From positions 6,111,968 to 6,175,967 of the forward strand of contig OZ025221.1 of NCBI GenBank assembly GCA_964019055.1: a stretch of 64,000 bases of DNA, read 5' to 3'. The notes beneath the pieces were generated by a model. The model was given only the letters and a program-made list of their open reading frames with translations, did no database searches and was not told where the DNA came from. The DNA is from Anthopleura xanthogrammica (Eukaryota; Cnidaria; Anthozoa; Actiniaria; Actiniidae). Position 1 is the stretch's first letter, and every line of letters begins with the position of its first letter. A program made the translations under genes and the position numbers. Shown here one piece after another: positions 24,722 through 36,700 of the stretch.

Positions 24722-27700
24722 CTACAAGCTCCTAAAAGCTTCGTGAACAACCTTATCTGACTCATTTCCAGAACACTGTGCTAATTTTTGAAGAATTTCC
24801 TCACAGTTGTCGGATACAACACTGATTTGTACCGGATGAGGGGACGCATCTGGTTGTATAAATCCTTGTTCCATAGCCTCATTCATCTATCATTACATCA
24901 AATAAAAATATTAGTTTATTTATACCTCAAAAAATGACATAAAATGACATAAATTATTTAAATGAAATAAGTATGTACTTATTGACTGAGTGGGAGGTCC
25001 GAACGGGAAAATATTTGGCTCGAGGTCCTGAAGTACGGAACGAGCGCAGCGAGTTCCGTGCCAAGGACCGAGAGCCAAATATTTTCCTGTTCGGACCGAC
25101 CTTAACTCAGTCAATAAGCATTTTATCATATGACCACATATAAAAAATCGATTTCAAAGCGTTTTTAATAACTGCGAATCAAAATGCGTAGTTTTTACAT
25201 GATTGACGGCAGCGAGTCCGAACGGCGAGTCCGAACGGGAAATTATTACACTTTTCGGAAAAGCGTACTTTTTTTGCTGACGACATTTTCCCCAAAGGTT
25301 TTTTTTAGAATCACGCGTACAGTGAAATACGGTCATATGATAATTAAGGGTATTGGTCACCTAAAATAACTAAAAAGCTAATCGAGCTAGGTAGAGTACA
25401 AACAGTATATCCGTGAAACATTAGTTATACTAAATAGTACTATTTTGAGCAAATTCTATTGTTTTCTATTGTTTAATTAGCACTATTTTGTACTATTTAG
25501 TAATTTGTATTTCACGGATATATTGTTTGCACTCTAACACAAAAAATTGACATAGCTATTTAGGCGGAAAAAATTAATATCCAAAAGGTACTAAGTAAAT
25601 AGAAAAGGACGATTATTTACAGAAAGGACGAGAAATTGGGAGAGCGATTTCAAATACCGGTACATCCGCCATAATAATAATTGACTGCCGCTAATGTTGG
25701 CTACCCAGTCAGGGTGAGTTTAGAGGATGCAAGAGCAGAAGAGAAGAAAAATCCTTTCTTATCCTTGGCTCTAGAGCTTCTGATGGTTTGCAACCATTCC
25801 CAAGAGACTTAGGAAGCTTATGAGGAATCATTTTTCAAAATACCACCAACTTTGTGGCGATGATGTAACATGCAAAATGGAAAATTCACTGGTTAAGGCC
25901 AGCTCTGGAGGCAACATACAATACTGGATTAAAAATAACCTCTAGAGTCCAGGCCTAAGGTACCCATTCTTGTACCCAGAATCTTGGGTCCCTATCCCCA
26001 TGGGCCAGCATGTCAGGCTAGCTAGGTAACATTTGTTGGGGAGTACCAGGCATGACTCCAGGCATAAATCTTTTTTTTACCATCAAAGAACCTTTAAATT
26101 AGGGCATACATGGCACATGAAGTTGGGATTCATAAACATACACCCCAACATAATCAAAGAAATGCAGACAAAAAAGTCATGATGGTCAAATATGACTGGC
26201 ATTTCTGATTCAGAATTAAAAGCATGCGTGTAAGAGATCTAAGTGATAAAAGGATTTATGAATCTTTCAATCTGTAAGATGTCAAAATGCACAGAATTCA
26301 TTAGTGACCCTTCCCTCCCTCTCCCCAGTCGCCCAAGAAGAGCTGAGGGCCTACTACGCAGACTTAAAAAAAAGTTATGAAGTGTTCACACTTACCCAAT
26401 CTAGGATTTTATCATAGTAGCCACCAATGTTGAGAATTCCTACAGGTTTCTTGTGAAGTCCTAAATGTCTCCTGTAAGAAAAAAACATTGAACTCAAAAA
26501 CCTCTGGGCTGATCAATCGAAGTCAGCCATATGGCTAATGCACACATCAAATTGGAATAGACCTCAGTCTTTAGCTTGGGCATAATGTTTTCAGATCTAG
26601 AACAAGTGTTGTTCCGGATCCCTTGAGTATCATTGTTTTGTTTGGATGCAAATGAAACAATCCTACTCTCAAAGGAATGACACATGGTCTGAAATGGGCA
26701 AGACAAAGTTCAGTAACTGAACCCTACTCACATGTGATGCAAAGTTCAGGAACTGAACCAGGGACCCCAGAGATGAGATGCAAGTGATGAGTGCAGTAAT
26801 ATAATAGTAATGAGGTTTTTAGGTTCTTTCTCGGTGTAACTACCGAACACTGATCATGGTAGAAATTTGCAGTGTCAAATTCATTGTTACAGAAAACAAA
26901 TGCTCATAGAAAGAGCATTTCAAAGGGTTTAAAAAATGCATTTTTGCCAGACGAGTGAAATCAATAGACCTAATCGGCTAACGCGTTGCTATGTACGTTT
27001 CCACCCAATTCAAAACCTCTGGGAATAAAAACTTTTGTCCAAAAATTTTTCCACGTCATATGAAAATACAAAAGACAAAGAATCTTATTCCCAGAGGTTT
27101 TGAATTGGGTGGAAATGTACATAGCAATGCGTTAGCTGATTAGGTCTATTGTACCGTTATAAGCATGATAAATTGGGTGGTTATAGGGTTAGGGGTGGGG
27201 TAGGCAATATAGTCATTCAGCAGTCCAAGCCTCAGCTTCTTTGTATTCAATTTTTTTTAAGGTTTAGTAGTCCCATTGTCGAATGCAAATAAAATCAGTT
27301 ATGAATTTGGTTGCCCATTACATTTAGAAAGAACTGGTTTTTAATACTGAAGCCTATTATTTACCAAGTTATCATTTCCATTAATTCTTCCACTGTTCCA
27401 AAGCCTCCTGGCAGAGCTATCAATGCATCAGCCTTTGAATCATTAGGAGGAAAATAGTGTTACATTTATAGTTTATGTAGTTCATAATGGTAATAGAACA
27501 CTGTGTCACGCAATTTGGGCTGAAATTGCAAGAGTGATTACAAAATTGCACGACTGCGAATCAGGAATGCAATTTGTTAATCACAAGTGTGATTTTAGCC
27601 CAAAATTGCATGACACGAAGTTCTATTACCTATTAATCATATCCATTTTGAAATCTCAATATATTCAAATACTCAACACTGCAGGGATCCTAAGCAGGAT

Positions 27701-30700
27701 CCTAGTAGGGAGAATCCTGTTAGGAACCAAAGCAGGATCCTTTTTGAATCCTAGGCAGAATCCTGTAACTTACAGGAACCTAAGCAGGATACTGTTGGTA
27801 TCCTAAGCAGGATCCTGTTAGGATCCAAGGCAAAATCCTGTGAGGAACCAAAGCAGGATCCTGTTGGGATCCTAACTAGGCAGGATCCTGTTAGGATCCA
27901 AGACATGTTAGGATCTTACGGTACCTAGGATCCTGTCCAGGATTGCCAGACACACAGGATACTGAATAGGAACTTAATCCTAGACAGGATACTGGATAGG
28001 ATCCGAATCCTAGATGAGATCCTGCATAGGATCCTAATCCTAGACAGGATCCTGCAGGATCTTACAGGAACCTGGCCAAGATTTGCACCAGGGAACCTTT
28101 ACATTCATTTCAATTGCCAAAGAGATACCACCCCCACCTCTGCCAAAGTTCGCCTCCAGACCCTCCCTCAAATTTTATCCTGGCTTACGATTATATTATG
28201 CAACGATTTTCTAACTACAATATATTCTTATAAAATTGATGATTTTTCAACATTCACCTTTTCCAACATGTTTCTTTTTCTTGTGTGCATGTCTTCAACA
28301 AGAACTGTCTTCCCAATAGTTTCAAGAAAAGTTGAATCTAAAAAAAAAAAAGATGATTTCACAAATTAAAACAATATGATTGTATGAATGATTTTTGCAA
28401 GCAACATATATAGTTGATTTGCACTTTGAAAAAATCCAGATGCTTTAGTGGGATGCCTGTGGAAAAACACTGTGACCGTGAGACCATATGGTATAGACAA
28501 AGATAACCAATAATTATTGGCTGACCTTTGTATGGGAACTGTGTCAGACCCTCAACCGAGTAGCGCAGTGTATAATTTTTTTTATTTTCTGTTATTATTT
28601 TCATAGCTGTAATTTGTACTGTAAGTTTATATTTTTATATTTGTGTATTTAAGCTCTCATGATTGTAGAGTTAATTAAAAAAATGAATGAATGGATGGAT
28701 TGATGGATGGATGGATGGATGATTGTATGAATGGATGGATGATTGAACGAATGATTGAATGAATGAATGGATGAATGTATGGATGGATGGATGGATGGAT
28801 GGATGGATGGATGGATGGATGGATGGATGGATGGATGGATGGATGGATGGATGGATGGATGGATGGATGGATGGATGGATGGATGGATGGATGGATGGAT
28901 GGATGGATGGATGGATGGATGGATGGATGGATGGATGGATGGATGGATGGATGGATGGATGGATGGATGGATGGATGGATGGATGGATGGATGGATGGAT
29001 GGATGGATGGATGGATGGATGGATGGATGGATGGATGGATGGATGGATGGATGGATGGATGGATGGATGGATGGATGGATGGATGGATGGATGGATGGAT
29101 GGATGGATGGATGGATGGATGGATGGATGGATGGATGGATGGATGGATGGATGGATGGATGGATGGATGGATGGATGGATGGATGGATGGATGGATGGAT
29201 GGATGGATGGATGGATGGATGGATGGATGGATGGATGGATGGATGGATGGATGGATGGATGGATGGATGGATGGATGGATGGATGGATGGATGGAACAAA
29301 GCAGTTGAATGGAGCCAGAACTGCAATTATTTTGAAATTAATCTCAACTTACTTTTTGTGATAAAGAACTCTGGAAGAAAGCCAGTCACTTTGCCACCAT
29401 TATCTGATACAGTCTGTGCCAATGTCCCCATAATACCCGAAGTACCTCCTCCATATATAAGCTCTATATGCTGTTTTGCCAAGCACTCTCCAAGAGCTAT
29501 AAGGTAATACCAGTGATGAGAGAAATAAAAAATGTTATTTGCCTTATGGGTCAATCATGGAAATTGTTGTACGAGGTTACAAATATGTTGTAATTGATAT
29601 CTATCCCTGTAAACAAATATACCTATTTCAAAAAAGGTTGCTGGAGCCAAAAGAGATGGGTGCATGATACTAAGGTAGATAGATTTATTAGATAACTTGA
29701 TTAGAAAACTTAATTGCAGCCATAAGACTGAATTACATAGTCAATAATAACAATAATAAATAATATCACAAGGTTTGAAAGACTTTAAGAAATATATATG
29801 TATATAAAACTATAAATAAGATATATATGAAAAACATAGTACATCGAGTCTTAACCCTATCAATGAAAGTGGCTTAAAATAGCTGACTAATAATTGAGCT
29901 TGAATTGAAATTTGATCCTTTAAAATTTTAGTCGCACATGGAAAAAATGAATGATTTACAGACCCTGTCGGTTCAAAAGTTTGGAATGTCAAAACTACGT
30001 TTATTCCTTAAATTATATGATGACTCATGTCAGGGAAACAGGCTTTGAAGCTTTGTAGTTGTATCAGATTGAATGGTCTCAAATAAATTACAATAGGTGA
30101 TAGATCAATACAAGACTGAAAGAAATTATGTCTTGAGTATGTTAAACATGAATATAAACGAGGTGTTTAAAATGGTTTCATCAAATACAAGCAACAAAGG
30201 ATGTCTCAATACTAAGGCTTACTGCCTATTGACATTGGGTCCGACAGCCTTTTTTGAAAATATATATTTATATAATATGGGTCTGGAACTAAAGATGGGA
30301 CTTGGAACTGGGAAATATGTTTAATGGCCTCAAAAGTGTGTTGCAAAGCTGCATGTACAAGAACCCTATTTTACGTATAGCATATGTAAACTATTGCAGA
30401 GAAAGGGAAGAAAAAGATGCTACACTTGAAGGTATATTATTGTATATTGAAGGTATATTATTATAAATTTAATTTATAAATATTTCGTTTCATTTTGTTT
30501 CATTCCGCAAAGTAGACTCGAACATTCCATTTCGTTTCATTTCATTTCGTTCTGCAAAGTAGTGTAAGCCCTTGTATCTTGAACTTACTGGAATTTAGAG
30601 CACTGACAATGGGAAATGAAATTGTAAGCATGGGATTTCACTATTCATCACTTGGACTTCATCACCTTTCAAATTAGGTTGGGAAAAATACAAAGAAATG

Positions 30701-31458
30701 TATGGTGTCCTGACAGTGTCCGTACACCATACATTTCTTTGTAAATTCTAGCATTTTTGAATAGCTGTAAATTTATCAATATTAATCTGATTAACACCAC
30801 CCTTCGGAATTTCGTACAGCTCAGTGTGCTCTCTTTCGCTATGTGAGTTTTTTCTGTGTTGTCATCGTCACAATTTAGGAACTCGTACCCAGCCCCTCTC
30901 GACTTGAAATCCGAAACAAAAATTAAACTTTTAGGCAATGTGCATCAAAGCTCACAAAGCACTCTCAGGGAAAGTGAGTTCTTTAAATTTATGTAACAGG
31001 GAAATCAAAGGAACTATCAGAAGAAGAAAAATACTCTGTTATTTTCGTCTGCTGAAACCCTTTTATTTCCATAGAAAATGTCGAAGGAAAAATTATCAGA
31101 TGAATTTTTAGAGGAGCTAAAAAAGCGTAAGAACTCACTTCCCCAGCATGCTTTGTGCTAGAATTTCGAGTTCATGCGCGCACATGCACTGGCTATAAAT
31201 GTGCAAATGCCAAAAGGGGCACAAAAGAAAACAATGGAAATAAGATCTACTAACCTCTATTTGTCAACTAACTATTTCACAGATTAAGTAAAACCGCTTT
31301 AATATGGATTGTTTCACGAATAAACTTATGCGTACACTAGCTCTACCTGGAATTCATCATTCAATCCATATTTGCTTACTTTTTGCTGCTTCTTTAAACA
31401 CAGGATTCTTGCCCGACGACGAACCACAAAACACAGTAACTGCTTTCAATGGGGCCAT
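24722..31458 (-). CDS. LOG-family (cytokinin-riboside 5'-monophosphate phosphoribohydrolase-like) protein
   Basis: Member of the LOG / 'lysine decarboxylase-like' Rossmann family, whose studied members cleave the N-glycosidic bond of nucleoside 5'-monophosphates (cytokinin activation in plants and bacteria). Six exons join in phase: 31458-31380, 29496-29353, 28337-28258, 27432-27365, 26471-26396 and 24886-24722, giving 203 residues, the family's usual length. Landmarks in order: [15 protein letters not shown] (first strand and nucleotide loop), [32 protein letters not shown], the catalytic PGGFGTVEE motif, and [20 protein letters not shown] then EAMEQGF. The active-site Arg and Glu of the family are present, so it looks functional. 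Normal animal introns and flanking animal genes argue against contamination. The true substrate in an animal is unknown. The neighbour downstream is RNPS1 (convergent) and upstream is PITPNC1 (same strand). Confidence 0.92.
24977..25120. mobile_element. Hairpin MITE
   Basis: ACTTATTGACTGAG...GGTCCGAACGGGAAAATATT is mirrored by AATATTTTCCTGTTCGGACC...CTCAGTCAATAAG. The centre contains GAACGAGCGCAGCGAGTTC. It lies in the last LOG-gene intron. Confidence 0.8.
25391..25537. mobile_element. Hairpin MITE
   Basis: The arms AGTGCAAACAATATATCCGT/GAGTACAAACAGTATATCCG are followed by GAAACATTA...ACTAAATAGTACTATTTTG and its inverse. Confidence 0.75.
26963..27150. mobile_element. Foldback MITE with AATAGACC ends
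   Basis: CAATAGACCTAATCGGCTAA is mirrored by TTAGCTGATTAGGTCTATTG. The inner arms CCACCCAATTCAAAACCTCT then GGGAATAA are also inverted. Arms of about 75 bp at high identity suggest it is young. Confidence 0.85.
27489..27631. mobile_element. Hairpin MITE, TAATAGAAC ends
   Basis: TAATAGAACACTGTGTCACG then CAATTTGGGCTGAAAT is mirrored by ATTTTAGCCCAAAATTGCAT then GACACGAAGTTCTATTA. Confidence 0.8.
27683..28095. repeat. GATCCT-rich degenerate tandem repeat
   Basis: Irregular units of about 20-25 bp built on AGGATCCTGTTAGGATCCAA, with CAGGATCCT and CTAATCCTAGA variants. It closes with GGCCAAGATTTGCACCAGGG. Same family as 16254-16460. It lies in LOG-gene intron 3. Confidence 0.7.
28684..29295. 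repeat. (TGGA)n tetranucleotide array
   Basis: An imperfect lead-in (28684-28777) is followed by about 517 bp of uninterrupted GGAT units, roughly 129 copies. It starts only 58 bp past the donor of LOG-gene exon 2, inside intron 2. Long open frames across it (WMDG or SIHP repeats) are artefacts of the array. Confidence 0.97.
29497..31379. other. LOG-gene intron 1
   Basis: 1.9 kb. Contains a 55-bp perfect-arm hairpin at 30689-30743 (ACAAAGAAATGTATGGTGT and its inverse) and a weak foldback at 30953-31162 (AAGTGAGTTCTT / AAGAACTCACTT arms with CAAAGC/GCTTTG ends). An ATTTCGTTTCATTT-like repeat lies near 30480-30560. Confidence 0.6.
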
Positions 31459-32001
31459 TGTTATGGCTTACTAGGTAGAGGATACCACAATAATACAAAA
31501 GAAAAGATCTCGATCCACAGAGAGAAAAGTTCTTTCACGTGCTGACGAGACCGGCCCGCCTTTCGACATAAATTTTCCTAAATTTTCACGCTAGTAAGCA
31601 CACAGGAATCCCAACCAAACAAAACGGTCAAAGTATTCTATTCATTCTATTTACACCTAATTGCAAGAACGATGTCATATAAGAAAAAAAAAAAAAAACT
31701 AAAAGGAATAAATTAGAAATATTATTTTTCTTTAAAAAAAAATATCAAGACAAATCGATTGAGACTGAACTGTTTTAGTATATACACAGGTAGCCCAAGC
31801 GTAGAGTTAGTGGGCTGTGACGTCATTAGCTTCAGTGAGTGAACTTCTATTCAAATTTCATATGGTTTGAAAATATGCTTTCAGGAGGACTTAAATTGCT
31901 ATATGCTATTGAATTAAGTCTCTACAATTGTTGTTTGGTAGTTAAGGAACATTTTGATAATGGAATGTTGGCATGAAATTGAGAATGAGAACCCCCTCCC
32001 C

Positions 32002-32081
32002 TAGCCTGAGAAAACAGACATCCTTTCGCTCCTCATCCCCCCGTGAATGAGGAGTGAAAGGACGTCTGTTTTCTCAGGCTA
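32002..32081. mobile_element. Short hairpin MITE, TAGCCTGAG ends
   Basis: TAGCCTGAGAAAACAGACAT then CCTTTCGCTCCTCAT is mirrored by ATGAGGAGTGAAAGGACGTC then TGTTTTCTCAGGCTA. The loop is only about 12 bp. Confidence 0.85.
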
Positions 32082-33382
32082 CCTCTCCCCCTAACTTAAC
32101 TTTATTACCTACATCTCAGGTTTCTTTTGATATTTTTGGGATTCCTTGCACTGCTTTATGTCATCACAGATCACCAACCCAAGTGGAATTGACAAATAAG
32201 TTATATATAATCATGTATAATTAGTTTTAATTTTTACAATACACTTGTTTATTGGTCAAATACAATTACTTCTCTTACTTGAAGTCTAGACTTGCTTCAC
32301 ACGTTTTTGCCTCCCAGACAACACAGAGCTGACCCTAAAAAGTGTGGGGGGGCTCTGGAGGGCAGAAGATTTAATGGATAGCAGCAAAAAGTGAGGGGCT
32401 ATATCCCCCCAGCCCCTTCCTCCCACTCCAAATATATATACATCCTTGGCTATTAAAAAAGAGATGTTATATGTGCAGTACGTGCAGTAATAATATAGAT
32501 AAATATATGATGATCTTATGATAAACTTTTGAAACTCAGTAGGACTTATTTTTGAAAGCAATCTATTGTATCTGTGTTTCAAAAGTTTATCATTCATTCC
32601 TCATAATATTTCACTAGTATGTATGAATTTACCTGATTATAACCGATATGTATTAAAATAATAGTAAATACAGGCAGGTATATTTTACACATAATTTTCT
32701 GTACTATTATTTGTAATCAAAAATACTCCAGGAAATCAATTCAAAATATGTGGTTTTATAGATAAATAAAAGGGGGCTTGAACTGAGAACCCATATGTTC
32801 AGTCCTTTAGCCATATCACCCATAACACATGTACTATTTAACATAGAAAAAAAGTTACGTCTTGAGTGGAAAGATACTGGTACATAATTCGAGTACAAAT
32901 ATTTCACATGAGTGGAAAGTTACCGATACGTAAGTGACTGTCTTATAACTGATCAATCCCCATCCCCTTCCTTTGATAATAATTATCATGAACCCTGAAT
33001 TAAATTACAAAATTGTTCCTTGGTATGAGATGCACCTCACATTATTAATTAAGGTAAGAGTTGTATGATTTGTATAAATGATAAATGCAGATGTTTAAAT
33101 TTGTGACTCTTTAGACACAAGTGATCATGACACAGCAGGTCCCAAAAGGGGTAAAAAATGCCGGGGTTATTTTTAACTTTTGAAACTCAGACTCTAAAGT
33201 TGCCAAGTTTCAGGAAATTTCGATGAAACATCAAAAAGATAAAACAGCCCCAGCATTTGTTTAAACACATTTGGGCCCAGTGTACATGTTGTGGATGACA
33301 CTTAGCAACAGAGAAATCAAAACTGGAGTACAAGGTATTCCACCTGTGAAATTTGCTATATGTACAGTATGAAGTAGATAGA

Positions 33383-33499
33383 AGATATTACATGGGCACA
33401 CAGAGATAGGAATTTTATCTTTGAGTGTTGAAAAGATCTCAAGAGATTTTTAACATGAGAAGATAAAATTTGTATCTCCAAGCACCCATGTAATATTCA
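33383..33499. mobile_element. Hairpin element
   Basis: ATATTACATGGGCACACAGA...TTTTATCTT is mirrored by AAGATAAAATTTGTATCTCC...CACCCATGTAATATT. Confidence 0.7.
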
Positions 33500-33747
33500 G
33501 TTTATTATATAATTATCAATGAAAAAGAGAAGAAAGCTTTTTTGAGCTTTTTTTCTGCTATAAGAAGTATGTAACCATGGATAGTGAAGATATTTTCACA
33601 TGTTTTCACAATTTTTGAAATAAAGAAATATAGGTATTTCATTGATAATCATATAATAATAATAATAAATTATTTTATTTCCATTTAGTGTCATAAGAGT
33701 CATGTATTTTTCACGCCGGAAGTACATATTTAATACTTCCAAAACAT

Positions 33748-36700
33748 TCAAGCTTTGTCGAGTTCAACAGCTGCAACTTTATCATTTGTCTTTTGCTGCA
33801 TTTCTTTTTCATATTCTCTCACATCTTCAAAATTCATTTCTGAAAAAGATATAATTATAGAATAAATTAAGCTCTACCAAAGCAACTGGAACACAGGCAT
33901 TTGTAGAAGAGCAGTGCTGGGTAGTCCAATGCCAGTGAAGCAAGGTTTAATTTGTAGTGTCATTTTCCAACAACTATTGGATAAAATGTTTTTCCCTGCT
34001 TAGGACTTGTTTTTTGTGTCACTGGTGGTCATCCTTGATTGCCAGATTTGCTTTCATGCTCGAAATTGACATTTTTTTCCCCAAAGGGATTAGACACAGC
34101 AGCATTTTTCATGGTATTTTTCAAGTGAAAATTGCTGTGAGTTGCACTAAATTTCGAACATGTGTGGATTGGTGGTGATCACTTGACTACGATCTGTCAC
34201 CATAAAATTGCCATAAATTCGCTAACCATTTACACATAGGATTTGGGGTTGCAATAAAATTGCCGCTCAAATCGGGCCATAAAATTGCTAGTGTAAACTG
34301 GCCTATAGATAATGAACATAGCTGAGATCAGGGATTCATAATACATACCATACCACAGATCAATCCATGCAAAAGCTTGTCTATGACCAACTAGAAGAAT
34401 ATCTTGCACACACTATTACATCAGACATGAGAATGTACAGTTAAACACCTAGACCTCCATCAAGAAAACCTAAGCTGGCTTAGCTAGTTGGTAGGTAGAG
34501 AGGGTGTACATGGACAGAATATATTCTAAAGCACAGGTAGTGAGTGCTTCTAATGCACCAACTACACCTGTAGCTCTCTCTGGTCATGGGTTCAATCCCA
34601 GGACTTGCCATTATATGTGAGTAGAGTTGCTTGTTCATTCTCTCCTGTACATGTGCTTTAAGGGTTTTCCTCCAAGTTTTCTGGATTTCCTCCCCCTGCA
34701 AAACTCAACTTTTAAATTCCAATTTGATCATGGAATTAAGCCTTAGGTTTGTTAGTCACTGGCTATTAAGTGCTACCCTGAGCCTTATAAAAACCAGCCG
34801 GGATATAAAATAAGGCTGATTCATTTCATTTCCGAAACTTTCTCTAAAGAACTGTTTGAAGCAAGGGGGCAAGTGCCATTTGGGGGAGGGGTCATTAAAA
34901 ATCAGGCTCAAGTGGGGGTACACAAACTAATTCAAGTTGCAAAGCACTTATACAATAAACAGAATGGGAAACATAGAGAGGGGGGTCAGAGTTTTTGTAT
35001 GGGTCACCAAGGGATTCCTACAACTCCCCATCCATCATGCTGTTGCATAAAACAGTCCCTAATCAGCTTTCTGTCAGATGGTCTCAAACTAATGCAGAAT
35101 GGATATCATAAGTCATTACCTTGTGTATATATGACTCCACTCGCTGACTTAACCCCCACACATCAAATGTAACATTAACCAGCTTATAAGAACACATTAT
35201 TGGTTGTTGAGTTTCCTGCAAAACCATTAATTTTTGAAATCAATTATAATTTATTTATACCTTTTCTTAATAAAATCACAAAAAATACTGCACAGTTTCC
35301 AATGGACTACTTCGATGATACGACGGCCATCTTGTAAGGGGGCAAACATACAAATCGATTTTGGCATTGATTAACATTAACTTTTCACCACGAGACAGCT
35401 TGACAAGAGATGAATTAAGAAGATGGACATGGAAGAAAGACATTCAAATAAACGAAACTCTCTATTTTATCTGACATTTCTGTTTTCTTTTACCCCCTGG
35501 ATGCCCCATAATGCCTTGCGATTCAAGACGTAAAAGTTATGACTGATACTACACAGAAAATTGAAATGCTTGTCACATAACCAGCATGATAGGGCCAGAG
35601 AAAGCAAGGATTTGTTTTCTTCTTCATCAGAATCTATGTATCCCCCCGGCATTTCTTACACTGTCCTTTTCATTAATTCAGATTCAAGATGGCCACCCCA
35701 TCGTTGAAGTAGTCCATTGACCCACCCCTTCCCTCTAAGAAAACCATGTTACCTGCCAATCAGGTTCCAAAGGTCCTCTCCCCGTGACTTTTGACTTAAA
35801 AGTTCGACAGTCCTACAACACAAGCAAACAGAAGAAAAATAAGAAAAAAAGTGAATCATACTCAGACTACTAATTAAAACTACTATGTGCACAGGTACTA
35901 ACCTCTTCAGGGACGTAATACTTTTCAGGAAAAGTATCATACGCAATGTCTATGTGAATGACCTCTCTAGAATCCAGTGAATCCTTACCAAGGTCAAAAC
36001 ACTAAAAATTAAAATTATAATCAGAAAAAATGGAGGCAAATCTGGAAAATATAAGTCAATCCTTCTAATTAATAGTGGATAAAACTTTCCAAGGTCGGGT
36101 GGGGCAGGGGAAGTGTCAATTTGAGAGGGGTCTTATCCAATCGCTCTTCATGAGGCAGCAGACCTTTCCTAAATTCGCTTGAATGACCACAGAACAATAG
36201 ATTCAAGCCAAGGCTGGAGTAGACAATACAATAAATTTATGGATAGAAAACCCTAGTGGCCTCGAACAGAGTCTGTGTATTGTTCTGTGGTATTTAAGCG
36301 AATTAGGGAAAGGTCTATCATGGATACTTTTACACAACATTGTTTTATGTATATATTTTTAGTGTTATCTGAAGTTGCAGCTTACATTTTCTGTACATCC
36401 ATTGTTGTCAAGGTACTTAGTTTCTATTCTTACTGACAATCTTGGCAGAAATGAGCACTATAAGATGAATATAAGATGAATATAAGATGAATATAAGATG
36501 AATATAAGATGAATATAAGATGAATATAAGATGAATATAAGATGAAGATAAGATGAAGATAAGATGAAGATAAGATGAATATAAGATGAATATAAGATGA
36601 ATATAAGATGAATATAAGATGAAGATAAGATGAAGATAAGATGAATATAAGATGAATATAAGATGAAGATAAGATGAAGATAAGATGAAGATAAGATGAA

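Larger units (their letters stand above)
31459..33747. other. Intergenic region upstream of the LOG-family gene
   Basis: 2.3 kb between the LOG start and the PITPNC1 stop. CACGTG at 31536-31541 lies 78 bp upstream of the LOG ATG and may be a promoter element. Hairpins lie at 32002-32081 and 33383-33499. TTTATT at 33674-33679 (AATAAA on the minus strand) is a likely PITPNC1 polyadenylation signal, 69 bp past its stop. No gene is seen. Confidence 0.65.

Noticed and set aside
28649..29507. Open frames of 177-246 codons encoding WMDG or SIHP repeats
   Set aside because: They are translations of the TGGA array; any frame stays open there.
31078..31161. Plus-strand 27-codon frame ([20 protein letters not shown]...) in LOG-gene intron 1
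   Set aside because: The charged helical start looked like a first exon, but its end is the arm of a weak foldback, and no partner exon or promoter was found.
24722..31458. Bacterial contamination as the source of the LOG-family gene
   Set aside because: Six exons with GT-AG introns, animal-type repeats in the introns and flanking animal genes make it a resident nuclear gene.
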